Shown: positions 26,005 through 36,100, counted from the stretch's first letter. The stretch: DNA of 64,000 bases from Streptomyces flaveolus (GCF_000716535.1 NZ_JNWV01000035.1:62001-126000), one strand, 5' to 3'. A program made the numbers and translations. Notes: generated from the letters alone by a model not told the origin.

Positions 26005-27162
26005 TTACAGGCCCATGTCCTTGGCGATGATCGTCTTCATGATCTCGCTGGTGCCGCCGTAGATGCGGTTGACGCGGTTGTCCGCGTACAGGCGCGCGAT
26101 CGGGTACTCGTTCATGTAGCCGTAGCCGCCGTGCAGCTGGAGGCAGCGGTCGATCACGCGGTGGGCGACCTCGGTGCAGAAGAGCTTGGCGGAGGCGGCC
26201 TCGGCAGGGGTCAGCTCGCCGGCGTCCAGGGCCTCCAGGGCGCGGTCGGCGACCGCCTCGGCGGCGTCCACCTCGGCCTGGCAGGCGGCCAGCTCGAACT
26301 TGGTGTTCTGGAAGTGGGCGACCGGCTTGCCGAAGACGGTGCGCTCCTGCACGTAACTCTTGGCGAACCGGACGGCGGCCTTGGCCTGGGCGTAGGCGCC
26401 GAAGGCGATGCCCCAGCGCTCGGAGGCCAGGTTGTGGCCGAGGTAGGAGAAGCCCTTGTTCTCCTCGCCGAGCAGGTCCTCGACCGGGACCTTGACGTCG
26501 ACGAAGGCCAGCTCCGCGGTGTCGGAGGTGCGCAGGCCCAGCTTGTCCAGCTTGCGGCCGATGGAGTAGCCCTCGGACTTGGTGTCCACGGCGAACAGGG
26601 AGATGCCGTGGCGGCGGTCCTCGGCGGTGGGCGCGGCCGTGCGGGCGCAGACGATCACCTTGTCGGCGTGCACACCGCCGGTGATGAAGGTCTTGGCGCC
26701 GTTGAGGACGTAGTGCGTGCCGTCCTCGGAGAGCTTGGCGGTGGTCTTCATGCCCGCGAGGTCGGAGCCGGTGCCCGGCTCGGTCATCGCGATGGCCCAC
26801 ATCTCCTCGCCGGTGACGAACTTCGGCAGGTAGCGCTTCTTCTGCTCGTCGGTGGCGAGCATCTTGATGTAGGGCAGGGCGAGCAGTACGTGCACGCCGG
26901 AGCCGCCGAACTGCACGCCGGCGCGGGCGGTCTCCTCGTAGAGGACGGCCTCGAACTTGTGGGTGTCCAGGCCCGCGCCGCCGAACTCCTCGGGCACGCT
27001 GATGCCGAAGATGCCCAGCTCGCCGAGCTTGTAGTAGAAGTCGCGCGGCGCCTGGCCGGCGGCGAACCACTCGTCGTACACCGGCACGACCTCGGCCTCG
27101 ATGAAGGCGCGAAGGGTCTCCCGGAACGCCTCGTGATCCTCGTTGAACACCGTACGGCGCAC
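26005..27162 (-). CDS. Acyl-CoA dehydrogenase, LCAD-like active site
   Basis: This 385-residue flavoprotein has the ordered family motifs AIAMTEPGTGSDLAGMKTTA (FAD contact), ERTVFGKPVAHFQ, and QLHGGYGYMNEYPIARLYADNRVNRIYGGTSEIMK. At the MCAD catalytic position (Y-E-G-T) there is Gly, so the base is more likely the Glu in NLASERWGIAFG, the place used by long-chain and isovaleryl-CoA dehydrogenases. Substrate is therefore long or branched acyl-CoA by inference. GTG at 27160-27162 follows GGAGG by about eight bases. It is probably cotranscribed with the thioesterase and sits next to the TetR gene. Confidence 0.9.
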   Translation of the reverse strand: MRRTVFNEDHEAFRETLRAFIEAEVVPVYDEWFAAGQAPRDFYYKLGELGIFGISVPEEFGGAGLDTHKFEAVLYEETARAGVQFGGSGVHVLLALPYIKMLATDEQKKRYLPKFVTGEEMWAIAMTEPGTGSDLAGMKTTAKLSEDGTHYVLNGAKTFITGGVHADKVIVCARTAAPTAEDRRHGISLFAVDTKSEGYSIGRKLDKLGLRTSDTAELAFVDVKVPVEDLLGEENKGFSYLGHNLASERWGIAFGAYAQAKAAVRFAKSYVQERTVFGKPVAHFQNTKFELAACQAEVDAAEAVADRALEALDAGELTPAEAASAKLFCTEVAHRVIDRCLQLHGGYGYMNEYPIARLYADNRVNRIYGGTSEIMKTIIAKDMGL

Positions 27163-27582
27163 GCCGCCACCTCCACGTACCTGACATCGGCATGTCTAAG
27201 CGCTTGCTCACTCACCGTACCGGCGAGTACGGAACCCCGTCCAGGGGGGTCCCGCCGTAACGCTCGTCACGCTCCCCCGAGGAGCGGAAGCGGCAGCCGG
27301 AGAGCGGGCCACGCACGGGCCCGGTCACCCTGACGCGGACGTGGAAGCAGGCGCCGGCCTGGCCGTGCGGCGGCACCACGAGCAGCCGGGCGGGCCCGAC
27401 ACGGAGATCGTCGGCGACCCGATGCGGAGCGGCGTGCTCACCCGGTACTCGGCGCCCACCCGAGCGTGCTCGTGTCCGACGCGGAACGACCGGCCCCCAG
27501 CACCCTCGAACCCGTCACTCCCCCGGCCGGGCCGGCCGACGGCACTCCCCCTGCCGCCGACCCGTGTGAACGGCTCCGCCGG
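27163..27582. other. Intergenic stretch with possible gene remnant
   Basis: No complete gene with a ribosome site is seen in these 420 bases. On the minus strand about 27220-27420 a frame reads RLLVVPPHGQAGACFHVRVRVTGPVRGPLSGCRF with strongly GC-rich third positions, but it has no start or family, so a decayed small protein gene is possible. The promoter for the dehydrogenase/thioesterase unit must also lie here. Confidence 0.4.
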
Positions 27583-28179
27583 CTACTCCTCGCCCGCCGC
27601 CTCGAACGCCCCCCGCGCCATCCGGTGCAGCAGGGACGCCGTCGTGCCCCGGCCGGGGAGCGTGCCGGCGCGGCCGAGGTGGGGGGTGGAGTTGAGCAGG
27701 CCGAAGACCGAGTGGACGGCCGAGCGGGCGGCCGGTTCGGTCAGGCCCGGGTACACCGCGCGGACCACCTCCACCCACAGCTCCACGTACTGCCGCTGGA
27801 GCTGCCGCACCAGCTTGCGGTCGCTGTCCCGCAGGCGGTCCAGCTCGCGGTCGTGCAGGGTGATCAGGGGGCGGTCGTCCAGGGCGAAGTCGATGTGGCC
27901 CTCGATCAGGGAGTCGAGGATGCGGGTCGCGGGGACCCCGTCGGCCTCCGCCAGCCGGCGCTTGGCCCCGGTCAGCAGCTGTCCGCTGATGCCGACCAGC
28001 AGCTCGGCGAGCATCGCGTCCTTGCCCGGGAAGTGCCGGTAGAGGCCGGGGCCGCTGATGCCGACCGCGGCGCCTATCTCGTCGACACCGACGCCGTGGA
28101 ACCCGCGCTCGGCGAACAGCCGGGCGGCCTCCTTGAGGATCTGCTCGCGGCGGGTGGGGGCGTCGGTTCTGGTGACCAT
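27583..28179 (-). CDS. TetR-family regulator of acyl-CoA catabolism
   Basis: This 198-residue protein has a TetR helix-turn-helix at about 12-55 (REQILKEAARLFAERGFHGVGVDEIGAAVGISGPGLYRHFPGKDAML) and a helical ligand domain with QRQYVELWVEVVRAVYPGLTEPAARSAVHSVFGLLNS. It is divergent from the carboxylase operon, with only 97 bases between the starts and two palindromes of one type in them. It almost certainly represses itself and that operon, and perhaps the dehydrogenase/thioesterase genes downstream; the ligand is likely an acyl-CoA. Confidence 0.88.
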   Translation of the reverse strand: MVTRTDAPTRREQILKEAARLFAERGFHGVGVDEIGAAVGISGPGLYRHFPGKDAMLAELLVGISGQLLTGAKRRLAEADGVPATRILDSLIEGHIDFALDDRPLITLHDRELDRLRDSDRKLVRQLQRQYVELWVEVVRAVYPGLTEPAARSAVHSVFGLLNSTPHLGRAGTLPGRGTTASLLHRMARGAFEAAGEE

Positions 28180-28201
28180 GCAGACAATTCTAGACAGCGA
28201 G

Positions 28202-28217
28202 GTTAGCGGTCGTTAAC
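28202..28217. promoter_or_regulatory. TetR operator copy 1
   Basis: GTTAGCGGTCGTTAAC is an imperfect palindrome 22 bases from the TetR start codon. It matches the second copy at 13 of 16 positions, and both fit GTTARCGNTCRTTAAC. CG-centred TTAnCGnnC palindromes are typical of TetR-type acyl-CoA regulators. Confidence 0.65.
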
Positions 28218-28229
28218 CTGGTGGCGATG

Positions 28230-28245
28230 GTTAACGCTCATTAAC
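28230..28245. promoter_or_regulatory. TetR operator copy 2
   Basis: GTTAACGCTCATTAAC lies 28 bases centre-to-centre from copy 1 and 31 bases before the ATG of the carboxyltransferase gene. The pair is placed to cover both divergent promoters. Confidence 0.65.
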
Positions 28246-28276
28246 AGGTTCGATCACCGGTGAGGGGAACCGCAGG

Positions 28277-29893
28277 ATGCACGAGGCACCGGAGCTCCAG
28301 AGCGCGGCAGATCCCGCGTCGGAGGCCTGGCGGGCCAATGAACAGGCGCATCTCGCCCTCGTGGAGGAGCTGCGCGCCAAGCTGGCCGCGGCGGCCCTCG
28401 GCGGCGGCGAGAAGGCGCGGGCCCGGCACACCGCGCGCGGCAAGCTGCTGCCGAGGGACAGGGTGGACACACTGCTCGACCCGGGCTCGCCCTTCCTGGA
28501 GCTGGCCCCGCTCGCGGCCGACGGGATGTACGAGAGACAGGCCCCGGCCGCCGGGGTGATCGCCGGCATCGGCCGGGTCAGCGGGCGCGAGTGCGTGATC
28601 GTCGCGAACGACGCCACGGTCAAGGGCGGCACGTACTACCCGATGACGGTGAAGAAGCACCTGCGCGCCCAGGAGGTGGCCCTCGACAACCGGCTGCCCT
28701 GCGTCTATCTGGTCGACTCCGGCGGCGCCTTCCTGCCGATGCAGGACGAGGTGTTCCCGGACCGGGACCACTTCGGGCGGATCTTCTACAACCAGGCCCG
28801 GATGTCCGGCGCGGGCATCCCGCAGATCGCGGCCGTGCTCGGCTCCTGCACGGCCGGCGGGGCGTACGTCCCGGCGATGAGCGACGAGGCCGTGATCGTC
28901 CGCAACCAGGGCACGATCTTCCTGGGCGGCCCGCCCCTGGTGAAGGCGGCCACCGGCGAGGTCGTGACGGCGGAGGAGCTGGGCGGCGGAGAGGTCCACT
29001 CCCGGGTCTCCGGGGTCACCGACCACCTCGCCGAGGACGACGCGCACGCCCTCAGGATCGTCCGGAACATCGTCGCCACTCTCCCGGCCCGGCAGTCCCC
29101 GCCCTGGGAAGTCGCGCCCGTCACCGAGCCGAAGGTCGACCCGTACGGCCTCTACGGCGCGGTGCCCGTCGACTCCCGCACCCCCTACGACGTCCGCGAG
29201 ATCATCGCCCGCGTGGTCGACGGCTCCCGGTTCGCCGAGTTCAAGAGCGAGTTCGGGCAGACCCTGGTCACCGGCTTCGCCCGGATCCACGGCCACCCGG
29301 TCGGGATCGTCGCCAACAACGGCATCCTGTTCTCCGAGTCCGCCCAGAAGGGCGCCCACTTCATCGAGCTGTGCGACCAGCGCGGCATCCCGCTGGTGTT
29401 CCTCCAGAACATCTCCGGCTTCATGGTCGGCAAGGACTACGAGGCCGGTGGCATCGCCAAGCACGGCGCCAAGATGGTGACCGCGGTCGCCTGCACGCGC
29501 GTGCCGAAGCTGACAGTGGTGGTCGGCGGCTCGTACGGCGCGGGCAACTACTCGATGTGCGGCCGGGCCTACTCCCCCCGCTTCCTGTGGATGTGGCCGG
29601 GCGCCAAGATCTCCGTCATGGGCGGCGAGCAGGCCGCGTCCGTGCTGGCGACCGTCAAGCGGGACCAGCTGGAGGCGCGCGGGGAATCCTGGCCCGCCGA
29701 GGACGAGGAGGCGTTCAAGGCGCCCATCCGCGCGCAGTACGAACGCCAGGGCAACGCCTACTACGCCACCGCCCGGCTCTGGGACGACGGCGTCATCGAC
29801 CCGCTCGAGACTCGTCAGGTGCTGGGCCTCGCCCTGACGGCCTGCGCCAACGCGCCTCTGGGAGACCCCCAGTTCGGCGTCTTCCGGATGTGA
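28277..29893 (+). CDS. Acyl-CoA carboxylase carboxyltransferase subunit (MccB/AccD-like)
   Basis: This 538-residue protein has the crotonase-like double fold of beta subunits: [82 protein letters not shown], and later [39 protein letters not shown] and [16 protein letters not shown]. The missing 'acetyl/propionyl' substrate Asp/Ile signature and the operon partners (HMG-CoA lyase, dehydrogenase) point to methylcrotonyl-CoA carboxylase of leucine breakdown. GAGGGG precedes the ATG. It is first in a four-gene operon. Confidence 0.88.
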   Translation: MHEAPELQSAADPASEAWRANEQAHLALVEELRAKLAAAALGGGEKARARHTARGKLLPRDRVDTLLDPGSPFLELAPLAADGMYERQAPAAGVIAGIGRVSGRECVIVANDATVKGGTYYPMTVKKHLRAQEVALDNRLPCVYLVDSGGAFLPMQDEVFPDRDHFGRIFYNQARMSGAGIPQIAAVLGSCTAGGAYVPAMSDEAVIVRNQGTIFLGGPPLVKAATGEVVTAEELGGGEVHSRVSGVTDHLAEDDAHALRIVRNIVATLPARQSPPWEVAPVTEPKVDPYGLYGAVPVDSRTPYDVREIIARVVDGSRFAEFKSEFGQTLVTGFARIHGHPVGIVANNGILFSESAQKGAHFIELCDQRGIPLVFLQNISGFMVGKDYEAGGIAKHGAKMVTAVACTRVPKLTVVVGGSYGAGNYSMCGRAYSPRFLWMWPGAKISVMGGEQAASVLATVKRDQLEARGESWPAEDEEAFKAPIRAQYERQGNAYYATARLWDDGVIDPLETRQVLGLALTACANAPLGDPQFGVFRM

Positions 29894-29904
29894 GGAGGGG
29901 AACC

Positions 29905-31818
29905 GTGTTCGACACAGTGCTGGTGGCCAACCGGGGCGAGATCGCCGTACGCGTCATCCGAACGCTCCGCTCGCTGGGCGTGCGCTCGGTGGCGGTCTTC
30001 TCCGACGCCGACGCCGACGCGCGGCACGTCCGGGAGGCCGACACGGCGGTACGGATCGGTCCGGCGCCGGCCGCCGAGAGCTATCTGTCGGTGGAGCGGC
30101 TGCTTGAGGCTGCCGCCCGCACCGGCGCCCAGGCCGTCCACCCCGGCTACGGCTTCCTCGCGGAGAACGCGGGCTTCGCCCGCGCCTGCGAGGAGGCGGG
30201 GCTGGTGTTCATCGGCCCGCCGGCGGACGCCATCGCGCTCATGGGCGACAAGATCCGTGCCAAGGAGACGGTGCAGGCGGCCGGGGTGCCGGTGGTGCCG
30301 GGCGGCCGTGACCCCGAGCTCGCCGAGGCGGCCCGCGCGCTGGGCGCGCCCGTGCTGCTCAAGCCCTCCGCCGGGGGCGGCGGCAAGGGCATGCGGCTGG
30401 TGCGGGACATGACCGTGCTTGAGGAGGAGATCGCCGCCGCCCGCCGCGAGGCCCGCGCCTCCTTCGGCGACGACACCCTGCTGGTGGAGCGGTGGGTCGA
30501 CCGGCCCCGGCACATCGAGATCCAGGTGCTGGCCGACGGCCACGGCAACGTGGTCCACCTCGGCGAGCGCGAGTGCTCCCTCCAGCGGCGCCACCAGAAG
30601 ATCATCGAGGAGGCGCCGAGCGTGCTCCTCGACGAGAGGACCCGGGCCGCGATGGGCGAGGCGGCCGTACAGGCGGCCCGTTCGTGCGGGTACCGGGGCG
30701 CGGGCACGGTGGAGTTCATCGTCCCGGGCGGCGACCCTTCGCAGTACTACTTCATGGAGATGAACACCCGTCTCCAGGTGGAACACCCGGTCACCGAACT
30801 CGTCACCGGGCTGGACCTGGTGGAGTGGCAGCTGCGGGTGGCCGCCGGGGAGCCGCTGGGGTTCGCGCAGGAGGACCTGCGGCTGACCGGCCACGCGGTG
30901 GAGGCCCGGATCTGCGCGGAGGACCCCGCGCGCGGGTTTCTGCCGTCCGGTGGCACGGTCCTGCTGCTGAACGAACCGCAGGGCGACGGCGTGCGCACCG
31001 ACTCCGGGCTCACCGAGGGCACCGAGGTCGGCAGCCTGTACGACCCGATGCTGTCCAAGGTGATCGCGTACGGCCCCGACCGCGAGACGGCGCTGCGCAA
31101 GCTCCGTTCGGCGCTCGCGGAGACGGTCACGCTGGGCGTGCAGACCAACGCGGGCTTCCTGCGCCGGCTGCTCGCGCACCCGGCGGTCGTCGCGGGCGAG
31201 TTGGACACGGGCCTGGTCGAGCGCGTCGTGGACGAGCTGGTCTCCACGGACGTGCCCGAGGAGGTGTACGAGGCGGCGGCGGCCGTACGCCTGGAGCGGC
31301 TGAAGCCGCGTACGGAGGGCTGGGTCGACCCCTTCTCGGTGCCGAGCGGCTGGCGCCTGGGCGGTACCCCGAGGCCGCCCGCCTTCCACGTGCGGGTGCA
31401 GGACCCGGTGGCGTACACGCCCCGGGGCACCCACACCGTCACCGGCGACCGCGTGACCGTCACCCTCGACGGCGTCCGGCACACCTTCCACCGGGCCGGT
31501 GACTGGATCGGCCGCGACGGCGATGCCTGGCAGGTGCGCGACCACGACCCGGTGGCCGCGTCGCTGAACCGCGCGGCCCACGCGGGCGCCGACTCGCTCA
31601 CCGCGCCCATGCCCGGCACTGTGACGGTGGTCAAGGTGGCCGTCGGCGACGAAGTGGCCGCCGGGCAGAGCCTGCTGGTGGTGGAGGCGATGAAGATGGA
31701 GCACGTCATTTCCGCCCCGCACGCGGGCACGGTCGCCGAACTGGACGTGACACCGGGCACGACGGTCGCCATGGACCAGGTGCTGGCCGTCATCGCCCCC
31801 GAGGAGGCGGCGGAATGA
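29905..31818 (+). CDS. Biotin carboxylase / biotin carrier alpha subunit (MccA-like)
   Basis: This 637-residue protein has a biotin carboxylase domain ([23 protein letters not shown]-grasp glycine loop [29 protein letters not shown]) at about 1-445, a linking BT domain, and a C-terminal biotinyl domain with [10 protein letters not shown], biotin going on Lys597. It carboxylates its own biotin with ATP and bicarbonate, then passes CO2 to the partner beta subunit, most likely for 3-methylcrotonyl-CoA. GTG at 29905 follows GAGGAGGGG by a few bases, 11 bases after the previous stop; it overlaps the lyase gene by four bases. Confidence 0.92.
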   Translation: MFDTVLVANRGEIAVRVIRTLRSLGVRSVAVFSDADADARHVREADTAVRIGPAPAAESYLSVERLLEAAARTGAQAVHPGYGFLAENAGFARACEEAGLVFIGPPADAIALMGDKIRAKETVQAAGVPVVPGGRDPELAEAARALGAPVLLKPSAGGGGKGMRLVRDMTVLEEEIAAARREARASFGDDTLLVERWVDRPRHIEIQVLADGHGNVVHLGERECSLQRRHQKIIEEAPSVLLDERTRAAMGEAAVQAARSCGYRGAGTVEFIVPGGDPSQYYFMEMNTRLQVEHPVTELVTGLDLVEWQLRVAAGEPLGFAQEDLRLTGHAVEARICAEDPARGFLPSGGTVLLLNEPQGDGVRTDSGLTEGTEVGSLYDPMLSKVIAYGPDRETALRKLRSALAETVTLGVQTNAGFLRRLLAHPAVVAGELDTGLVERVVDELVSTDVPEEVYEAAAAVRLERLKPRTEGWVDPFSVPSGWRLGGTPRPPAFHVRVQDPVAYTPRGTHTVTGDRVTVTLDGVRHTFHRAGDWIGRDGDAWQVRDHDPVAASLNRAAHAGADSLTAPMPGTVTVVKVAVGDEVAAGQSLLVVEAMKMEHVISAPHAGTVAELDVTPGTTVAMDQVLAVIAPEEAAE

Positions 31819-32759
31819 GCGTCGACGGTCTGCCCATGGTCGTACCGGCCCCGGGCCTGCCCGCGCGGGTGCGGATCCACGAGGTCGGCGCGCGGGACGG
31901 GTTGCAGAACGAGAAGACGGCCGTGCCGACGGCGGTGAAGGCGGAGTTCATCCGGCGGCTGGCCGGCGCGGGCCTGACGACGATCGAGGCGACGAGCTTC
32001 GTGCACCCGAAGTGGGTGCCCCAACTCGCCGACGCCGAGGAGCTGTTCCCGCTGGTGAGCGAGGTTCCCGGGGTGGCCCTCCCGGTGCTGGTCCCCAACC
32101 GGCGCGGTCTGGACCGGGCGCTGGCCCTCGGCGCCGAGCGCGTCGCCGTGTTCGCCAGCGCCACCGAGTCGTTCGCGAAGGCCAACCTCAACCGCACGCT
32201 GGACGAGTCGCTGGCGGTGTTCGAGCCGGTGGTGCGGGAGGCCAAGGACCGGGGCGTGCACGTGCGCGGCTATGTGTCCATGTGCTTCGGCGACCCGTGG
32301 GAGGGCGCGGTGCCGGCGCACCAGGTGGCCCGGGTCTGCACGGCCCTGCGGGACATGGGCTGCGACGAGCTGAGCCTCGGCGACACGATCGGCGTGGCCA
32401 CGGCCGGTCAGGTCCGGGAGCTGCTCGGCCTGCTGAACGAGCGGGGGGTGCCGACGGACGTGATCGGCGTGCACTTCCACGACACCTACGGCCAGGCGCT
32501 CGCCAACACCCTGGCGGCGCTGCAGCACGGCGTCACCACGGTCGACGCGTCCGCCGGCGGCCTCGGCGGCTGCCCGTACGCCAAGTCCGCCACCGGCAAC
32601 CTCGCCACCGAAGACCTCGTCTGGATGCTGCACGGACTCGGCATCGAGACGGGGGTCGACCTCGGCCGTCTGACCGCCACCAGCGTGTGGATGGCCGAAC
32701 AGCTGGGCCGGCCCAGCCCGTCCCGTACCGTCCGCGCTCTCTCCCACAAGGACCAGTGA
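31815..32759 (+). CDS. hmgL: Hydroxymethylglutaryl-CoA lyase
   Basis: This 314-residue TIM-barrel enzyme has [16 protein letters not shown] (metal Asp and catalytic Arg), a middle [39 protein letters not shown] (metal His pair) and the signature [29 protein letters not shown] with the catalytic Cys. It splits HMG-CoA into acetoacetate and acetyl-CoA, the last step of leucine degradation. It overlaps the carboxylase gene by four bases (ATGA) and is five bases from acdH, so tight coupling is clear. Confidence 0.92.
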   Translation: MSVDGLPMVVPAPGLPARVRIHEVGARDGLQNEKTAVPTAVKAEFIRRLAGAGLTTIEATSFVHPKWVPQLADAEELFPLVSEVPGVALPVLVPNRRGLDRALALGAERVAVFASATESFAKANLNRTLDESLAVFEPVVREAKDRGVHVRGYVSMCFGDPWEGAVPAHQVARVCTALRDMGCDELSLGDTIGVATAGQVRELLGLLNERGVPTDVIGVHFHDTYGQALANTLAALQHGVTTVDASAGGLGGCPYAKSATGNLATEDLVWMLHGLGIETGVDLGRLTATSVWMAEQLGRPSPSRTVRALSHKDQ

Positions 32760-32764
32760 TCAGC

Positions 32765-33925
32765 ATGGACCACCGTCTCAGCCCCGAGCTGGAGGACCTC
32801 CGCCGCACGGTGGAGGAGTTCGCGCACGATGTCGTGGCGCCGAAGATCGGCGACTTCTACGAGCGGCACGAGTTCCCGTACGAGATCGTCCGTGAGATGG
32901 GCCGCATGGGCCTGTTCGGGCTGCCGTTCCCGGAGGAGTACGGCGGCATGGGCGGCGACTACCTGGCGCTCGGCATCGCGCTGGAGGAGCTGGCCCGCGT
33001 CGACTCGTCGGTGGCCATCACCCTGGAGGCGGGGGTCTCGCTGGGCGCGATGCCGCTGCACCTGTTCGGCACCCAGGAGCAGAAGCGCCAGTGGCTGCCC
33101 CGGCTCTGCGCGGGCGAGATGCTGGGCGCGTTCGGTCTGACGGAGCCGGACGGCGGCAGCGACGCGGGGGCGACCCGTACGACGGCCCGCCTCGATCCGG
33201 ACACGGACGAGTGGGTGATCAACGGCACGAAGTGCTTCATCACCAACTCGGGCACGGACATCACGGGGCTGGTGACCGTCACCGCCGTCACCGGGCGCAA
33301 GCCGGACGGCCGGCCGGAGATCTCGGCGATCATCGTCCCGTCGGGCACGCCGGGCTTCACGGTGGCGGCGCCCTACTCGAAGGTCGGCTGGAACGCGTCG
33401 GACACGCGCGAGCTGTCGTTCACCGACGTCCGGGTCCCGGCCGCCAACCTGCTGGGTGAACAGGGCCGTGGCTACGCCCAGTTCCTGCGCATCCTGGACG
33501 AGGGCCGCATCGCCATCGCGGCCCTGGCGACGGGCCTGGCCCAGGGCTGCGTGGACGAGTCGGTCAAGTACGCCAAGGAACGTCACGCCTTCGGCAAGCC
33601 CATCGGCGCGAACCAGGCGATCCAGTTCAAGATCGCCGACATGGAGATGAAGGCCCACACGGCCCGCCTCGCCTGGCGCGACGCCGCCAGCCGTCTGGTG
33701 GCCGGCGAGCCCTTCAAGAAGGAGGCGGCCCTGGCCAAGCTCTACTCCTCCACGGTCGCCGTCGACAACGCCCGCGAGGCCACCCAGATCCACGGCGGCT
33801 ACGGCTTCATGAACGAGTACCCGGTGGCCCGCATGTGGCGCGACTCCAAGATCCTGGAGATCGGCGAGGGCACGAGCGAGGTCCAGCGCATGCTGATCGC
33901 CCGTGAACTGGGCCTGGTGAGCTGA
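32765..33925 (+). CDS. acdH: Branched/short-chain acyl-CoA dehydrogenase AcdH
   Basis: This 386-residue flavoprotein has AFGLTEPDGGSDAGATRTTA, ERHAFGKPIGANQAIQFKIADMEM, QIHGGYGFMNEYPVARMWRDSKILEIGEGTSEVQRMLIARELG. Unlike the other dehydrogenase in this window, it keeps Glu at the MCAD/SCAD catalytic position (IGEGT). Length and context match AcdH of S. coelicolor and S. avermitilis, which dehydrogenates isobutyryl-, isovaleryl- and related CoAs. It closes the leucine/branched-chain operon and is followed by a strong terminator. Confidence 0.9.
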   Translation: MDHRLSPELEDLRRTVEEFAHDVVAPKIGDFYERHEFPYEIVREMGRMGLFGLPFPEEYGGMGGDYLALGIALEELARVDSSVAITLEAGVSLGAMPLHLFGTQEQKRQWLPRLCAGEMLGAFGLTEPDGGSDAGATRTTARLDPDTDEWVINGTKCFITNSGTDITGLVTVTAVTGRKPDGRPEISAIIVPSGTPGFTVAAPYSKVGWNASDTRELSFTDVRVPAANLLGEQGRGYAQFLRILDEGRIAIAALATGLAQGCVDESVKYAKERHAFGKPIGANQAIQFKIADMEMKAHTARLAWRDAASRLVAGEPFKKEAALAKLYSSTVAVDNAREATQIHGGYGFMNEYPVARMWRDSKILEIGEGTSEVQRMLIARELGLVS

Positions 33926-33945
33926 CCGGGCACCCGCCCCGCCGC

Positions 33946-33982
33946 ACACGGGACCGACAGCCCCCGGCTGTCGGTCCCGTGT
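33946..33982 (+). terminator. Terminator of the acyl-CoA operon
   Basis: ACACGGGACCGACAGC and its exact inverse form a 16-pair stem with a five-base loop, starting 20 bases after the acdH stop. Confidence 0.85.
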
Positions 33983-34084
33983 CATGTGTGCGGCTGCCGC
34001 ACAGGACGCGCACCGCCAACTCCGGGCCGGCCGGGAGTCGTCCACGACGCGCGCGCCGGGTGAACCCGCCCCCTGGACATCTAC

Positions 34085-34103
34085 TGAGGTTAGGCTAACC
34101 TAC
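34085..34103. promoter_or_regulatory. Iron box (IdeR/DmdR1 type) upstream of desE
   Basis: TGAGGTTAGGCTAACCTAC matches the 19-base Streptomyces iron box TTAGGTTAGGCTAACCTAA at 17 positions. It lies 51 bases before the desE ATG and should let Fe-bound DmdR1 repress desEF. Confidence 0.9.
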
Positions 34104-34154
34104 CTTCGAACTTGTCCGGCGGGCGCTTCGCCCCGTTCGAAAGCAGTCATACCC

Positions 34155-35201
34155 ATGCCCCATGCCCGTGTCACCCACCTCACTCGCCGTGGCCTGCTCG
34201 CCGCCGGCGGCGCCCTCGGACTCGGTGCCGCGCTCGCCGCCTGCGGGGACGACAAGGGCAAAGACAGCGGCTCCGGCACGGAGGCGAAGGCCGGCAAGTC
34301 CGGGCCCTGGTCGTTCAAGGACGACCGCGGCACGACCGTGAAGCTGGACAAGGTCCCCGCGAACATCGTCGCGTTCACCGGTGTCGGCGCCGCGCTGTAC
34401 GACTACGGCATCCAGGTGAAGGGCGTCTTCGGCCCGACGAGGACCACCGCGGGCAAGCCCGACGTCCAGGCCGGCGACATGGACATCAGCAAGGTGACGG
34501 TCCTCGGCAACACCTGGGGCCAGTTCAGCATCGAGAAGTACGCCTCCCTCGCCCCGGACGTGCTCATCTCCACGATGTTCGACGACGCCGGCACCCTCTG
34601 GTACGTCCCCGAGGAGTCGAAGAAGAAGATCGCCCAGCTCGCCCCCAGCGTCGGCATCTCCGTCTACGACCGCCAGCTCACCGCGCCGCTCCAGCGCATG
34701 TGGGACCTCGCCGAGTCGCTCGGCGCGGACATGAAGGCCGCGAAGGTCACCGACGCCAAGAAGCGGTTCGAGGAGGCCGCCGCCCGGCTGCGCGCCGCCG
34801 CCAAGGCCAAGCCCGGCATCAAGGTGATGGCCGGCAGCGCCAGCGACCAGCTCTTCTACGTCTCCGGCACCAACCTCTCCATCGACCTGGAGTACTTCAA
34901 GGCCCTCGGCGTGAACTTCGTGGAGCCGCCGGAGAGCGCCAAGAAGCAGGGCGGTGGCTGGTACGAGTCGCTGAGCTGGGAGAACGTCGACAAGTACCAG
35001 GCCGACATCATCATGATGGACGACCGCTCCTCGGCGATCCAGCCCGCCGACATCACCAAGGCCACCTGGAAGAAGCTGCCCGCGGTGAAGGCGGGTCAGG
35101 TCATCGCCCGGTCCCCCGAGCCGATCCTGTCCTACGACAAGTGCGTGCCGCTGCTGACGAACCTGGCGGAGGCCCTGGAGAAGGCCAAGAAGGTCAGCTG
35201 A
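34155..35201 (+). CDS. desE: Ferrioxamine-binding lipoprotein DesE
   Basis: This 348-residue protein has a twin-arginine-like lipoprotein signal (HLTRRGLLAAGGALGLGAALAAC) with lipobox LAAC. The mature protein has the FepB/BtuF-type two-lobe fold: RGTTVKLDKVPANIVAFTG, SIEKYASLAPDVLIS, and a C-terminal ADIIMMDDRSS...LPAVKAGQVIA. DesE binds ferrioxamines outside the membrane for uptake. It sits behind an iron box and 50 bases before the SIP gene. No permease or ATPase for it is encoded here. Confidence 0.92.
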   Translation: MPHARVTHLTRRGLLAAGGALGLGAALAACGDDKGKDSGSGTEAKAGKSGPWSFKDDRGTTVKLDKVPANIVAFTGVGAALYDYGIQVKGVFGPTRTTAGKPDVQAGDMDISKVTVLGNTWGQFSIEKYASLAPDVLISTMFDDAGTLWYVPEESKKKIAQLAPSVGISVYDRQLTAPLQRMWDLAESLGADMKAAKVTDAKKRFEEAAARLRAAAKAKPGIKVMAGSASDQLFYVSGTNLSIDLEYFKALGVNFVEPPESAKKQGGGWYESLSWENVDKYQADIIMMDDRSSAIQPADITKATWKKLPAVKAGQVIARSPEPILSYDKCVPLLTNLAEALEKAKKVS

Positions 35202-35251
35202 CCGCCAAGCACCTCTGACAAAGCCCTGAACCCCACTCTCAGGAGCCACAC

Positions 35252-36100
35252 ATGACGACGGCCGTAGCCGCCCCGTTCCGTTTCTTCGCCCTGCAGGTCG
35301 TACGGACGAGGCGGCTCGGTCCGTCCCTGGTCCGGGTCACCTTCGGCGGAACCGATCTGCACGCCTTCCACTCGGACGGCCGGGACCAGTCCCTGTCGCT
35401 CTTCCTCCCGCATCCCGGACAGGCCGAACCCGTCGTCCCCCTGGAGCTGGGCGAGCGCTGGTGGCAGGGGTGGCGGGAACTCCCGGACGACGTACGGGCG
35501 GTGATGCGCTCGTACACGCTGCGGGCGCTGCGCCGTGACCCCGACGAGATCGACATCGACTTCGCCCTGCACGGCGTGGAGCCGGGCGCGGCCACGCCCG
35601 CCGGCCCCGCGTCCCGCTGGGCCGCCCGCGCCGCCGCCGGCGACCGGGTACTGCTGCTCGGCCCGGCCGTGGCCGACAACCGGGCGATCCGGTTCCGCCC
35701 GCCCGAGGACACCGGTCCCGTCGTGCTGTGCGGCGACGAGACCGCCGTACCGGCCGCGACCGCGATCCTCGAAGCACTGCCCGCCGGCACCCGGGCCCGG
35801 GCCTGGCTGGAGGTGCCGCACGCCGGTGACGTCCAGGACGTGCGCACGGAGGCGGACGCGGAGATCACGTGGCTCGTACGGCACGACGGGTCCCCCATGG
35901 CCGTCGACGCCGTACGAGCCGCTCCCCTGCCGGACGCCGAGCGGGCGTACGTGTGGATCGCCGGGGAGTGCAACCAGGTCAAGGCGCTCCGGCGGCACTT
36001 CGTGGGTGAGCGCGGGGTGGACCGGCGGCGTGTCACCTTCGTCGGCTACTGGCGGCAGGGGATGACGGAGGAACAGCTCCGGGCCGCGGAACAAACCTGA
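35252..36100 (+). CDS. desF: Siderophore-interacting flavoprotein (ferric reductase)
   Basis: This 282-residue protein has an FAD-binding domain (LGPSLVRVTFGGTDL, then the FAD motif RSYTLRALRRDPDEIDIDFALHG) and an SIP NAD(P)H domain (GPVVLCGDETAVPAATAILEALP; AYVWIAGECNQVKALRRHFVGERGV). It is the SIP/ViuB group that reduces ferric siderophore in the cytoplasm to free the iron. It follows desE after 50 bases, no terminator between, under the same iron box. GGAGCCACAC precedes the ATG. The symbol desF is the one I recall for the gene at this place in S. coelicolor. Confidence 0.88.
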   Translation: MTTAVAAPFRFFALQVVRTRRLGPSLVRVTFGGTDLHAFHSDGRDQSLSLFLPHPGQAEPVVPLELGERWWQGWRELPDDVRAVMRSYTLRALRRDPDEIDIDFALHGVEPGAATPAGPASRWAARAAAGDRVLLLGPAVADNRAIRFRPPEDTGPVVLCGDETAVPAATAILEALPAGTRARAWLEVPHAGDVQDVRTEADAEITWLVRHDGSPMAVDAVRAAPLPDAERAYVWIAGECNQVKALRRHFVGERGVDRRRVTFVGYWRQGMTEEQLRAAEQT

